In this document: positions 16,885 through 25,648 of the stretch, piece by piece
Position numbering within the stretch: the first letter of the stretch is position 1
Layout: the number at the start of each line of letters is the position of its first letter
DNA from: Halobaculum roseum
GTDB taxonomy: Archaea; Halobacteriota; Halobacteria; Halobacteriales; Haloferacaceae
Length of the DNA stretch: 64,000 nucleotides
Reading direction: 5' to 3'
Assembly (NCBI RefSeq): GCF_019880245.1
Contig: NZ_CP082288.1
Location: forward strand, 186,001-250,000
The notes under the pieces: model-generated
Told to the model about the DNA's origin: nothing
Databases searched by the model: none
What the model saw: the letters and a program-made list of their open reading frames with translations, nothing else
Made by a program: the position numbers and the translations under genes

Positions 16885-17856
16885 TTATCGCGCGAGCCGC
16901 TGTCGGCTGGCTAACTCGGCGATCCCGGTGTGAAGGTCGACGCTCGGCTCGAAGCCGAGCAGCCGACGTGCCTTCGAGATGTCCGCACGGCTACGTTCCA
17001 CGTCGCCCGGTCGGGGGTCGACGTGGTTGATCCCTGCAGTGGCGCCGGTCACGTCGGCGATCAGCTCCGCGAGTTCCCGGATCGTGACGCTGTCGCCGGT
17101 GCCGATGTTGAACGCCTCGCCGACGTGTTCGGTCGTTGCGGCCGCGAGGTTCGCCCGGACCACGTCGGCGACGTGGACGAAATCACGCGTCTGGGAGCCG
17201 TCACCCTCGACGGTGATCGGCTGGCCCGAGCGCGCCTGTTCGAGGAACGTGCTCACGACGCCCGCGTAGCTGCCCGTCGACTGGCCGGGGCCGTACACGT
17301 TGAAGTACCGGAGCGAAACCGTCTCCAGCCCGTATCGTTCGTGATACACGCGTGCGTAGTGGTCGATCGCGAGCTTGTCGGTCGCATACGGGGAGGTCGG
17401 ACGGGTCGGGTGCGACTCGTCGACCGGGACCGTCTCCGGGTCGCCGTAGATGGCGACGCTGGAGGCGAGTACGACCCGCGCGTCGACGGCGCGTGCGGCT
17501 TCGAGGACCGCGAGCGTGCCGGCGACGTTCACCCGATTGCTCTCAACCGGGCGCTCGACCGACTTCGGGACGCTGACCAGCCCGGCCTCGTGGAACACGA
17601 GGTCGACGCCGTCGATCGCGTCCTGCAACAGCCCCTCGTCGAGGAGATCGCCCTCGTACAGCGTCGCATCCGCCGGAACGTTGCCCGGCTGGCCGGTCGA
17701 ACAGTCGTCGAGCACGCGGACCTCGTTGTCGCGGACGAGCGCTCGTGCGAGATGGCTTCCCACGAACCCGGCACCCCCGGTGACCAGCACCGTGCGTCCG
17801 GTGATGTCGGCGTCGATCGCCGCCGTCTCCGTCTCCCTGCCGTTGACAGTATCCAT
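16885..17856 (-). CDS. NAD-dependent sugar epimerase/dehydratase (UDP-glucose 4-epimerase type)
   Basis: 323 residues. Extended SDR fold: TGGAGFVGSHL at 26-36 binds NAD, SSVAIYG at 132-138 and the catalytic YxxxK is Y157-K161. It probably interconverts UDP-glucose/galactose or their N-acetyl derivatives for the surface glycan; the exact substrate cannot be read from motifs. The ATG at 17856 is the first codon of conserved-type sequence and lies 26 nt after a TATAACAA box. Convergent with the ParB-like gene, 26 nt apart. Confidence 0.88.
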   Translation of the reverse strand: MDTVNGRETETAAIDADITGRTVLVTGGAGFVGSHLARALVRDNEVRVLDDCSTGQPGNVPADATLYEGDLLDEGLLQDAIDGVDLVFHEAGLVSVPKSVERPVESNRVNVAGTLAVLEAARAVDARVVLASSVAIYGDPETVPVDESHPTRPTSPYATDKLAIDHYARVYHERYGLETVSLRYFNVYGPGQSTGSYAGVVSTFLEQARSGQPITVEGDGSQTRDFVHVADVVRANLAAATTEHVGEAFNIGTGDSVTIRELAELIADVTGATAGINHVDPRPGDVERSRADISKARRLLGFEPSVDLHTGIAELASRQRLAR

Positions 17857-17882
17857 GGATTGTGGGTACCCAGCGGCCGGGT

Positions 17883-17890
17883 TTGTTATA
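17883..17890 (-). promoter_or_regulatory. TATAACAA promoter box
   Basis: Minus-strand TATAACAA, 26 nt before the epimerase ATG at 17856. Confidence 0.7.
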
Positions 17891-17984
17891 GAGCGGCAAA
17901 CAACCCGGAGGCAAACTCGTCGCTGACCGCGGTTATTATCCCAACGGCGGTCGGGAATCCTCGGGCTTTGGCGCGGGGAGGATG

Positions 17985-19454
17985 TCAACCGATCAGCCGG
18001 GTGACCTCGTTCGGGTCGAGCAGGCCACCGGCGATAGATAACACGGCCCACGTCGCCGCCCCGAGTACGACGGCCCCGATCAGCGTCGGGACCCCGGACA
18101 CGTAGGGGAGCGTCAGCCAGACGACGATGGACATGACGATGGTGACCGCAACCGCGGCCCCGGAGACGCCGACGAGATCGCGGGGGTTCAGCGGGAGTTC
18201 CTGATGGATGATGTATACGTTGGCGAACGTGTAGAAGCTGAACGTGATCACGGTGGCGACCGCGGCGCCGACCACGCCCATGAGTGGGATGAGGATCAGA
18301 TTGAGCACGACGTTGCCAAGTGCCATGACCGTCTTCACGATCGCCCGAGAGCGTGCTCGCCCGAGGTAATCCAGTCCGTCGCTGGTCACCTTGTTGATCG
18401 CGTTGACGAGGATGAACAGGCCGAAGACTTGGACGACCGGGGCGGCGCCGTCGTATCCGGAGCCGAATACGTATCGGACCATCGGTTCGGCCACGAGGAT
18501 CAACCCAGCAACGGCGGGGATGTACGCCAGGAGGACGTATCGGAGCGTCGTCTGGTAGATCCGTGCAGCCCTGGCCTCGCTCCCTTTGGACCGTTGTTCG
18601 CTCAGGGCCGGCGAGATCGTGTACCCGAGCGAGGACGCCGGCATCGACACGAAATCGGAGATGGCCTTCCCGATCGTATAGAATCCGACGGCGGTCATGT
18701 CGACGAGGACGCCGACGAGCACGGTGTCGACCTTCTTGTCGATGACGTTCGCGCTCCGGGTCGCCGTGAGCGGCACGCTGTACTCTAGGATCCGACGGGA
18801 GACGGACGCGTCCGGGTCGACGTCGGGTTCGTACGTCGAGTAGAAGCGCCGGTAGAGGACGACGCCTCCGATGAGAACGCCTAACGCCAGTCCTGCGACG
18901 TAGCCGAACAGCGCGCCTGCCACGCCGTACCCTAGCCAGACGAACAGCGTGACGAACAGTAGCCGGGAGACCCCCGAGATAACTCCGACGACGCCGCTCC
19001 ACTCGACGCTGTTGAACGCCTGGAACAGCTGCCGAGTGTACGCCGACAACGCGGTGGCGGCGATGAACAGCGCGCCGACCCCGAGCACCGGCACGAGCGA
19101 GGGGACGCCGAACCGCGTGGCGACCTCATTGCCGAAGAGGGCAGTTCCCCCAGCGATGAGCAGTGTGAAAAACAGGAGGAACCCGAGCGACCTGACGATG
19201 ACGTGCGGCACCATCCCCGGCCGCTGCTCGGCGAACTCCGTGACGTATCGGGCCGCCGACTTCGGAAGCCCCAGCGTCGCGAGGATCGCGAGGCCGCCGA
19301 GCACCGACAGCGCGAAGTTCAACTCGCCGTACTGCTCGGGAGTCAACAGCACACGCGTCAACAGCAGGAGGAGGCCGGCTTTCGCCAGCATCGTGACCAG
19401 GTTGGCCGCGAAGATCGCCTGGATCCCGCGGCTCAGTCGTTTCGCTAGATCCAT
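17985..19454 (-). CDS. Wzx-like polysaccharide flippase (MATE/MOP family)
   Basis: 489 residues with about 12-14 hydrophobic segments and short polar loops. The N-terminus (LVTMLAKAGLLLLLTRVLLTPEQYGELNFALSVL, quoted in part) is the typical opening of the polysaccharide biosynthesis/flippase family. It would flip lipid-linked oligosaccharide across the membrane. Its ATG abuts the stop of the upstream polytopic protein gene (TGA-ATG, no gap), so the two are cotranscribed and translationally coupled. Confidence 0.9.
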   Translation of the reverse strand: MDLAKRLSRGIQAIFAANLVTMLAKAGLLLLLTRVLLTPEQYGELNFALSVLGGLAILATLGLPKSAARYVTEFAEQRPGMVPHVIVRSLGFLLFFTLLIAGGTALFGNEVATRFGVPSLVPVLGVGALFIAATALSAYTRQLFQAFNSVEWSGVVGVISGVSRLLFVTLFVWLGYGVAGALFGYVAGLALGVLIGGVVLYRRFYSTYEPDVDPDASVSRRILEYSVPLTATRSANVIDKKVDTVLVGVLVDMTAVGFYTIGKAISDFVSMPASSLGYTISPALSEQRSKGSEARAARIYQTTLRYVLLAYIPAVAGLILVAEPMVRYVFGSGYDGAAPVVQVFGLFILVNAINKVTSDGLDYLGRARSRAIVKTVMALGNVVLNLILIPLMGVVGAAVATVITFSFYTFANVYIIHQELPLNPRDLVGVSGAAVAVTIVMSIVVWLTLPYVSGVPTLIGAVVLGAATWAVLSIAGGLLDPNEVTRLIG

Positions 19455-21359
19455 TCAGTCCGTGCCTCCATCGTCGGACGGAGGTTCGGCCGAGTCGGAC
19501 GAGAAGTAGTACAAGGAGAACCCGGAGCTCGTCCGTATCCGGTTGACCGCCGGTGTCGTCTCCAACTGTTCGAACCCCTGCTGTGAGTAGCGGAGTTCAT
19601 CGTAGAGGACGACCTCGCGCTCGTAGTCCGCCTGGGTGATGCCGAGGTACCGCGGCTCGTCGTATGTCGACCTGTACGCCCCCCCGTTGAACACGTCTGG
19701 CGTGATTCTGTCGCTGTACCCGGGGAAATCCAGTGTCGTGCGGGCGCGCTGGGACCCGTAGTAGTAGTCGACGTACCGTTCAGGCCCGCCACGCAATCCC
19801 GTGAACTCGATCCCCTCACCTCGGTGCTCGAACGAGGCCGTGTACCCGTCGAGTTGACTCTCGGTGACGTGGGAAGTCGGCTGATACATGTACGGTGACG
19901 TATGGTACCCCATCACAGCGACGGGAGACAGCACCAACAACAACACGAGCGCGAGCGCCCGTCCGGTACCCGGTTTGACCGACGCGTCGAGGCGGTCGAC
20001 AGCGAGGGAGATCCCGGTGGCACCTAACACGGTGATAAACACCATGATGAACCCCTGATACCGCAAGTACATGTCGCCGGCACCGATCGCGAATACGAGC
20101 AGGAAAACCAGGAACGGCGGAACCAGCGCCACCGTCAGATACCGCACCGAGGTGTCGGTGAGGCGCCGCTCAACCCGCCCGAGGAGCACAGCGAACACGA
20201 GCAAAGCGGCGATAAGCGAGAGGACTGCCCCGGCAAGGAACAGCCTCGTCGACAGCGTAAGCAGGCTGCCGCCCAACGCGGTCAGGGAGGTGGATTTCGC
20301 CGCGACCACAGTCCCAGCGGCCGTCTCGCCGGTGAAGAAACTGCCGAGCGTGAAACGTATCGTTCCGACCGCGCGCTCGAACCGTGGCACCCACAGGAGG
20401 AACAACACAGCGACGATCACGGCCTGGACGCCGAGCCAGCGGTGGCCGGTAAATGCCGAGCCGGGGCGAAGCCAACTGAGGACCGATTGCACCACGGCGA
20501 TCGCCGCCAGCACCAGCGCGACGTTGAGCGCCTGCTGAGGGTGGTACAACACGAGTGCACCGGAAACGACCACCAACAAGACGCCGGTCGCCGTCGGGCC
20601 GCTCCGCCATCCGCCGTCGGTGATCGCGCGCGAGGAGGACGGCGTGTCCTCGTCCACCGGGGACACGACGGAGTCGGTATCGAGCCTGTACGTGTATGCA
20701 AGCGTGACCAGAATCGCCAACGGAACGAACAGGATCGCCTGACTGGTGGGGTGGGCGACCGGGTGGACGCTGATGTTGTTGATCGGGACGAACAGCGCCG
20801 CGGCGGCGAGCCCGACGCTGTACGCCCACGGCGTACCGGCGATCAGCCTCACGATCAGCGGGACAGTGACCAGGAACACCAGCGGGAAGACGACGAGCGT
20901 CACGTACAGCATCGCCTGGGCGAGCGGAACGCCGGTCAGCGTGGCAACGGCGACCGTGAACGTGTGGATTCCTGGATACAGGAGATCCGTCGCCGGGAGG
21001 GAACCGGCGGCGATCTCGCGAGCCCAGCCGAGATGCGTGAGCGAGTCGCCGGCGCCGTAGAAGCGGTAGCCACGAAGGATCGGCATCGCGGTGAGCGTAA
21101 GAGCTGACAGACCGATGAGTCCGAGGCTCGCGTGGTGGATCCGGCTCTCGGGCCGTGTCGACAGCGCGATGAACAGCCCGGCCACGGCGGCAACGCCAAA
21201 GGCGACCCAAACTGCCACAGGCGTTTCGGCGTACAGCGACAGCTCGTAGGCGGTGGCTGGCGCGTTGTGTGCCGCCACCACGGCGCCGAGCAGCCCCGCG
21301 TACCCGATCGCGAGCCCGATTCCGGCCAAGCGGCGTTTCGTTGCGGACATTACAGACAT
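19455..21359 (-). CDS. Polytopic membrane protein, possible GT-C glycosyltransferase or polymerase
   Basis: 634 residues, about 12 membrane segments with a C-terminal soluble domain (about 500-634). A motif GAGDSLTHLGWAREI sits after the third segment, where GT-C enzymes keep an acidic catalytic residue. It precedes the flippase gene with no intergenic gap, so a polymerase (Wzy-like) or membrane glycosyltransferase role fits. Starts at 21350, 21359 or GTG 21362 are all possible; 21359 leaves a plausible spacing (33 nt) to a CATAACTA box. Function remains inferred from topology and neighbours. Confidence 0.75.
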   Translation of the reverse strand: MSVMSATKRRLAGIGLAIGYAGLLGAVVAAHNAPATAYELSLYAETPVAVWVAFGVAAVAGLFIALSTRPESRIHHASLGLIGLSALTLTAMPILRGYRFYGAGDSLTHLGWAREIAAGSLPATDLLYPGIHTFTVAVATLTGVPLAQAMLYVTLVVFPLVFLVTVPLIVRLIAGTPWAYSVGLAAAALFVPINNISVHPVAHPTSQAILFVPLAILVTLAYTYRLDTDSVVSPVDEDTPSSSRAITDGGWRSGPTATGVLLVVVSGALVLYHPQQALNVALVLAAIAVVQSVLSWLRPGSAFTGHRWLGVQAVIVAVLFLLWVPRFERAVGTIRFTLGSFFTGETAAGTVVAAKSTSLTALGGSLLTLSTRLFLAGAVLSLIAALLVFAVLLGRVERRLTDTSVRYLTVALVPPFLVFLLVFAIGAGDMYLRYQGFIMVFITVLGATGISLAVDRLDASVKPGTGRALALVLLLVLSPVAVMGYHTSPYMYQPTSHVTESQLDGYTASFEHRGEGIEFTGLRGGPERYVDYYYGSQRARTTLDFPGYSDRITPDVFNGGAYRSTYDEPRYLGITQADYEREVVLYDELRYSQQGFEQLETTPAVNRIRTSSGFSLYYFSSDSAEPPSDDGGTD

Positions 21360-21392
21360 CACCGAGTAGCGGAGGTCTGGCGCCTCCGTGAA

Positions 21393-21400
21393 TAGTTATG
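21393..21400 (-). promoter_or_regulatory. CATAACTA promoter box
   Basis: Minus-strand near-match to CATAACAA, 33 nt before the ATG at 21359. Confidence 0.5.
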
Positions 21401-21456
21401 AAGTGGGTACGGTTCGACGTGGGGGTCGGCGCGAACACGGACTCGAAGGCGAGCGG

Positions 21457-22389
21457 TCACGAGAGCACCTCCTCGTACACGGCCAGCAGTCGAGCGCCAG
21501 TCTCCTCGGCCGACACCTCCTCGGCGGCCGCCCGGCCGTCCGAGCGTTCGCCTGCGCGGAGCGCCGCGACGACGCCGTCGACGAGTTGCGCGTCGCTGCG
21601 GGCGACTCGCGAGTGGGCGACGCCGTCGAGCCGCTCGGGCACGTCGCCCACGTCGGTGGAGACGACCGGGAGGTTGCACGCCAGCGCTTCCTTCACGGCG
21701 TTGGGCGAGCCCTCGTGTCGAGAGGTGAGCAGCAACACGTCCGCGGCGTTCATGTACACCGGCATCCGCTCGTGGGGCTCGCCGGTGACGGTGTGGAAGG
21801 CGACCTCCCCGTCGAGGCGGTCGCGGACGCGGTCGACGACGCGCTCGGCGCGCGGGTAGTCCTTCACCCCGCGTGCGGGCGGGTACGGGAACAGCACGTG
21901 GTCGGCGTCGGCGTCCCATCCCAGCTCGGCGCGGGCGTCGTCCGTCGGCATCGGCTCGAACAGGTCGAGGTCGACGCCGTGGGGGATGACGTGACACGGG
22001 CGATCCAGCGCCGCGGCCATTCGGTCGGACATCACGACGACCTCGTCCGCGCGACGGGCGCACGCCTTCGTGATCGGGCCGTACCTGCCCATCAGATCCG
22101 TCCCCCACAGCGACAGCACCACCGGGAGCCGAAGCTGCGCGAGCGCGTGCGGCGCCGTCAGCCCGTAGTTCGCGTGAACGAGATCGAACCCCCCGAACGA
22201 GCGTCGCACGACCTGCGGGAGAAACCTGAGGTAGTCGACCGCGGACCGCTCGTTCGTCGAGCCGTCGTCGTAGGTGTGGTCGCCGGGGACGGTCAGCGTG
22301 GTCTCCTCGACGCCCATATCCGTGAGCGTGTCCCGCTGTTTTCGAAAGAAGCGCGCGCGTTCGTTGGTGACCAGGTTGAGCACCCGCAT
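21457..22389 (-). CDS. GT4-family glycosyltransferase
   Basis: 310 residues, GT-B fold. HANYGLTAPHALAQL (about 68-83) is the N-terminal acceptor-side motif; the C-terminal half contains HVIPHGVDLDLF (about 140-150) and SRHEGSPNAVKEALACNLPVV (quoted in part), the E-x7-E donor-binding motif of GT4. A soluble, membrane-peripheral enzyme adding a sugar to a growing glycan. The gene starts 4 nt after the stop of the FemAB-like gene, in one operon with it. Confidence 0.87.
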   Translation of the reverse strand: MRVLNLVTNERARFFRKQRDTLTDMGVEETTLTVPGDHTYDDGSTNERSAVDYLRFLPQVVRRSFGGFDLVHANYGLTAPHALAQLRLPVVLSLWGTDLMGRYGPITKACARRADEVVVMSDRMAAALDRPCHVIPHGVDLDLFEPMPTDDARAELGWDADADHVLFPYPPARGVKDYPRAERVVDRVRDRLDGEVAFHTVTGEPHERMPVYMNAADVLLLTSRHEGSPNAVKEALACNLPVVSTDVGDVPERLDGVAHSRVARSDAQLVDGVVAALRAGERSDGRAAAEEVSAEETGARLLAVYEEVLS

Positions 22390-22393
22390 CAGG

Positions 22394-23401
22394 TCACCTG
22401 CTCACGAGCCGGTAGGCGGTCTTGGCGGCGCGCATTCCAGCGCCCTCGGACTCGACGGTGTAGTACGCCACGAGGTCCGCCCCGAACTTGCTCTTGTACC
22501 GGCAGAGTCGCTCGGTGTTGGCGCCCATCAGGTCGTACGTGTCGACCGATCCGAGGGGTTCGTCGGCGGCGATGTCGCGGACGATCCGCCAGTGGAGCGC
22601 GCTGTTGACCGTCGTTCCCTCCAGGGTCGCGACCGCGCCCCCGAGCCAGAAGTACGCGGCGTCGTTGGAGTACAACACGAGGATCCCGCTGACGAAGTCG
22701 CCGTCGGCGTCGCGGACGACGTACGGGCGACAGCGGTCGACCGCCGAGAGCGCGTCGGTGAGGTCGCGCACGTACGGCCACGTCATCGTGAAGCCGCGGT
22801 CCTGCTCGGCGTAGCGGTCGCGCGCCTGCTCGTAGATCCGACGCACGTCCTCGCGGTCGCCGACCTCGAACGAGCAGTCCACGTCCTCGGCGTCGCGGAT
22901 CTCCCGCCGGAGACTCTTCGAGAAGGACTTCAGTATCGCGTCGGTGTCCCCGTCGACCGGGAGGTGGTAGGTGAACGTCGGCTCGACCGACAGCGACGAC
23001 CACCCGAACGGGCGCGGGTCCGCGTAGCTGGTCGGACAGACCATCCGGAACAGCGTCGTCGACGCGTCGACGTCGACCTCCTCCAGCAGCCCCTCGGCGA
23101 ACCGGCCGTTGACGCGTTCGCGCTTGCGCTGTTTGGGGCTGGTCGGCATGACGAGCGGCCCGAGCCGGGGGATCCCGAACCCGGGCGGCGGCGACAACGC
23201 GGCGGTGCCGAACGCCTGCTCGCGAACGAACACCGGCGCGAGGCCGATCGCCTGTTCGCCCTTGTACCCGCCGTAGAGTCGCAGTTCCCCCCTCGCGTGC
23301 GCGTCGAGCGTTTCGAGCGCCTCGGGCGTGTGGAACACCTCGAACCCATCGTCCGGGAGTGCCTCGTCCCACTCCGCCAGTGAGAGCCGTCGGATATCCA
23401 T
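22394..23401 (-). CDS. FemAB/GNAT-like transferase (paralog 1)
   Basis: 335 residues. Two GNAT-like halves: N-terminal FEVFHTPEAL ... GYKGEQAIGLAPVF and a C-terminal part with GILVLYSNDAAYFWLGG, then TYDLMGANTERLCRYKSKFGADLVAYY. The order and the closing GAN(T)xR-x(3-4)K-x-KFGA signature match the FemAB-like/BioF2 acyl- or peptidyl-transferase group common in haloarchaeal glycan loci. It probably modifies an amino sugar or glycan with an acyl or aminoacyl group. Two paralogs lie in this window (33513-34514 and 41281-42387). A TATAACAA box lies 28 nt upstream of the ATG. Confidence 0.8.
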   Translation of the reverse strand: MDIRRLSLAEWDEALPDDGFEVFHTPEALETLDAHARGELRLYGGYKGEQAIGLAPVFVREQAFGTAALSPPPGFGIPRLGPLVMPTSPKQRKRERVNGRFAEGLLEEVDVDASTTLFRMVCPTSYADPRPFGWSSLSVEPTFTYHLPVDGDTDAILKSFSKSLRREIRDAEDVDCSFEVGDREDVRRIYEQARDRYAEQDRGFTMTWPYVRDLTDALSAVDRCRPYVVRDADGDFVSGILVLYSNDAAYFWLGGAVATLEGTTVNSALHWRIVRDIAADEPLGSVDTYDLMGANTERLCRYKSKFGADLVAYYTVESEGAGMRAAKTAYRLVSR

Positions 23402-23429
23402 GTACGGAGACGGGGGGTCGAGCGGGGGA

Positions 23430-23437
23430 TTGTTATA
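23430..23437 (-). promoter_or_regulatory. TATAACAA promoter box
   Basis: Minus-strand TATAACAA, 28 nt before the ATG at 23401. Confidence 0.7.
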
Positions 23438-23543
23438 CGGAGGGTACCACCGGAGACGACGGCGATCCGTCGGGACGGAGCGAGGCAGCGAACGGCGACA
23501 CGGGCGGGCAACGACGGGTGTGCAGGCGGGCGGTGTTCGGTCG

Positions 23544-24611
23544 CTACCGTCCCTCGGACGGGTCTCGCGCCGTCGAGTCGGCCGTCGTCCTCGTCGCCGC
23601 GGAGGTGGCCGCCGCCGCGACGCTCCCCGTCCCGTCGGCGCCACCAAGATCCGTCTCCTCGTAGAACTGTCCGGGCGACCCGACCCACGCGCCGAGCTCC
23701 TGAGCCCGGCGGATCAGCTTCCGATAGATCCGATCGTAGCCCGGGAACTCGTCGGGGGCGAAGTGGCGCAGGTGCCACAGCACGCTCATCACCGCGCCCT
23801 CCTCGCGTGCTTCCTCCAGGAGGGCCTCGCAGACGGCCCACGCGGCGTCGAAGTCCTCGCCGGGGTCCGGGATCGACTGCTCCATGATCGTCAGCGGGAA
23901 CACGACGAACCCGTCGTCGTCGCCGAACGGGCGCCTGATCCCGTGCCCGTGATGAAAGCCGGGCTCGGCGCTCGTCCCGAGGCTACAGTCGTAACGCAGT
24001 CCGAGCGCGCGCTGGTGTTCCCACGTGTCGGGCGTCTTGAGGTTGAGGTAGTGCTGGCGGCCGCCGGCGACCGCGTGGCCGACGACCGACTCGACCGTCT
24101 CCTTCTCGGCGCGCATTCGCTCGCGGTCGTCGAACGACTCGTAGGAGCCGTGGAGACCGATCTCCCAGCCGCCGTCGTCGAGCGCGCGGAACGCGTCGCG
24201 TATCTCGGGCGACGTGGGATCGTACCGGCCGGCGAACAGCTGCCAGCCCTCCATCGTCAGCCACTCCGCGGCCGGGCGGTCGCGGAACAGCCGCTGTTCG
24301 TCGAGCATGTAACACGCCGAGCGAACGCCGAGGTCGTCCTCGAGCGCCATCAGCTCCTCGAAGCGCCAGTAGGGGTTGACGCCGGGGATCAGCGTCGAGA
24401 GGTGGTACGCGCGGCGGTCGGACTCGGTCGCCGCGTAGTACACCGACTGGTACGTCTTGTACGGGCGGTCGATGTCGTGGGTGAGCAGGAGGCTGAACTC
24501 GTGGCCGTCGGGGACGGGGCGCTCCTCGGGGGGCTCGCGGCCGCCGGGCCACGTGATGTCGTCGTTGCCGGGGAGGAACGACGGTCGCCCCGCGTCGCCC
24601 GAGCGGCTCAC
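23544..24611 (-). CDS. NodB-like polysaccharide deacetylase family protein
   Basis: 355 residues. LLLTHDIDRPYKT (about 42-54) gives the catalytic-type HDID motif; GLHGSYESF (about 150-158) supplies the metal-binding histidine, and SVLWHLRHF (about 300) the closing motif, matching the NodB-homology (CE4-like) fold. The C-terminal 40 residues are Ala/Thr-rich and probably disordered. It could deacetylate an N-acetyl sugar of the exported glycan. The GTG start overlaps the stop of the DUF354 gene (GTGA), so it is the last gene of a coupled operon. Confidence 0.78.
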   Translation of the reverse strand: MSRSGDAGRPSFLPGNDDITWPGGREPPEERPVPDGHEFSLLLTHDIDRPYKTYQSVYYAATESDRRAYHLSTLIPGVNPYWRFEELMALEDDLGVRSACYMLDEQRLFRDRPAAEWLTMEGWQLFAGRYDPTSPEIRDAFRALDDGGWEIGLHGSYESFDDRERMRAEKETVESVVGHAVAGGRQHYLNLKTPDTWEHQRALGLRYDCSLGTSAEPGFHHGHGIRRPFGDDDGFVVFPLTIMEQSIPDPGEDFDAAWAVCEALLEEAREEGAVMSVLWHLRHFAPDEFPGYDRIYRKLIRRAQELGAWVGSPGQFYEETDLGGADGTGSVAAAATSAATRTTADSTARDPSEGR

Positions 24612-25648
24612 GACGTACCCACCTCCTCCGCGAGTTCGACCATGAACGCCGTCACGTCGATCTTCTCCCCGAGGAGGCGGCGACGGCGGCGTCGCCAGCG
24701 GTCGGCGGCGTCGGGGTCGGCCGCGAGCTCGACGGCTCGCTCGACGACCGCGCGCTCGTCAGCGATCGAGTCGACGAGCCCCAGCTCCGCGAGCGTCTCG
24801 AAGTTCCCCATGCTGGACTCGTAGGGGTCGTACCGGACCGTCGGCGTCGCCAGCAACGCCGCCTCCGTCGCCATCGTCCCCGAGTCGCCGACGTAACAGT
24901 CGGCGTACGCGAGCAGGTCGTGGGCTGCGTCGGGCGCGACGGGCGCCTCGTACGGAGCGAGATCGTCGGGAAGGGCTCCCTCGCTGGAGAGGTACACGGC
25001 GCCGGACTCCCCGAGCCGGTCCACCAGCTCGCGGACGGTGTCCGGGTCGAAACCGGCGGCGCCGGCGTCGTGGTGGGCGCTCCACTCGACGAGTCGGACG
25101 ACCGAGAACGGCTCGTCCGGGTCGACGCCGGCGTCGGTGAGCCGTCTGGGATCTGGATCGAACCGGGCGGGGTGGAGGTACGCCAGCTCGTGGTACCCCT
25201 CATACCGGATCTGGTGGGTTCCCGCGTCGCGGGCGAACTCCGCCGGCGTACAGACGACCGTCGCGAACGGCGTCGTCGCGCGATCGAGCAGCCCCGCCTG
25301 TTCGGTGTCGTGAAAGACGACGTTCGGCGCGCCGACGAGCCGGGAGACGTACGCCGCGGTCGGGTTGAGCCTGCTGAGGACCACGTCGGGTCGAAATCCG
25401 GCCACCTGCCGGAGGAGCCGGGCCCCGCGGGCGGTCCACTCGCGAGCGACGCCGGCGGCGCCGCCGGCCTTCGCGGACAGCGGGACGTGATCGATGCCGT
25501 ACGCGTCGAGCAGATCCGTGGTCACGTCCTTCTCGCGGCTTACGACGCGGACCTCGTGTCCCCGGTCGTCGAGCTCCGTGATCGCGTTGCGAAAGAGGTG
25601 GACGTGCGCGGGGTGGCTCACATCGACGAGAACGCGCATGGGACTCAC
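24608..25648 (-). CDS. DUF354 (GT-B-fold) protein
   Basis: 346 residues from GTG, or 343 from the ATG at 25639. MRVLVDVSHPAHVHLFRN at the start and DSGTMATEAALLATPTVRY (about 250-268) are hallmarks of DUF354, a GT-B-like fold related to the UDP-GlcNAc 2-epimerase/glycosyltransferase superfamily. Its exact reaction is unknown. The GTG at 25648 overlaps the previous stop (GTGA) exactly like its neighbours, so I favour it, although the ATG opens the conserved domain. Confidence 0.78.
   Translation of the reverse strand: MSPMRVLVDVSHPAHVHLFRNAITELDDRGHEVRVVSREKDVTTDLLDAYGIDHVPLSAKAGGAAGVAREWTARGARLLRQVAGFRPDVVLSRLNPTAAYVSRLVGAPNVVFHDTEQAGLLDRATTPFATVVCTPAEFARDAGTHQIRYEGYHELAYLHPARFDPDPRRLTDAGVDPDEPFSVVRLVEWSAHHDAGAAGFDPDTVRELVDRLGESGAVYLSSEGALPDDLAPYEAPVAPDAAHDLLAYADCYVGDSGTMATEAALLATPTVRYDPYESSMGNFETLAELGLVDSIADERAVVERAVELAADPDAADRWRRRRRRLLGEKIDVTAFMVELAEEVGTS

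Noticed and set aside
17931-17940. GATAATAACC on the minus strand between the epimerase and the flippase
   Set aside because: A second element 75 nt from the epimerase start; the TATAACAA at 17883 has the correct spacing, so this one was not called.
16885-19002. One long minus-strand frame running through the flippase region into the epimerase
   Set aside because: The upstream part is an alternative frame of the flippase; the epimerase has its own promoter box and ATG at 17856.
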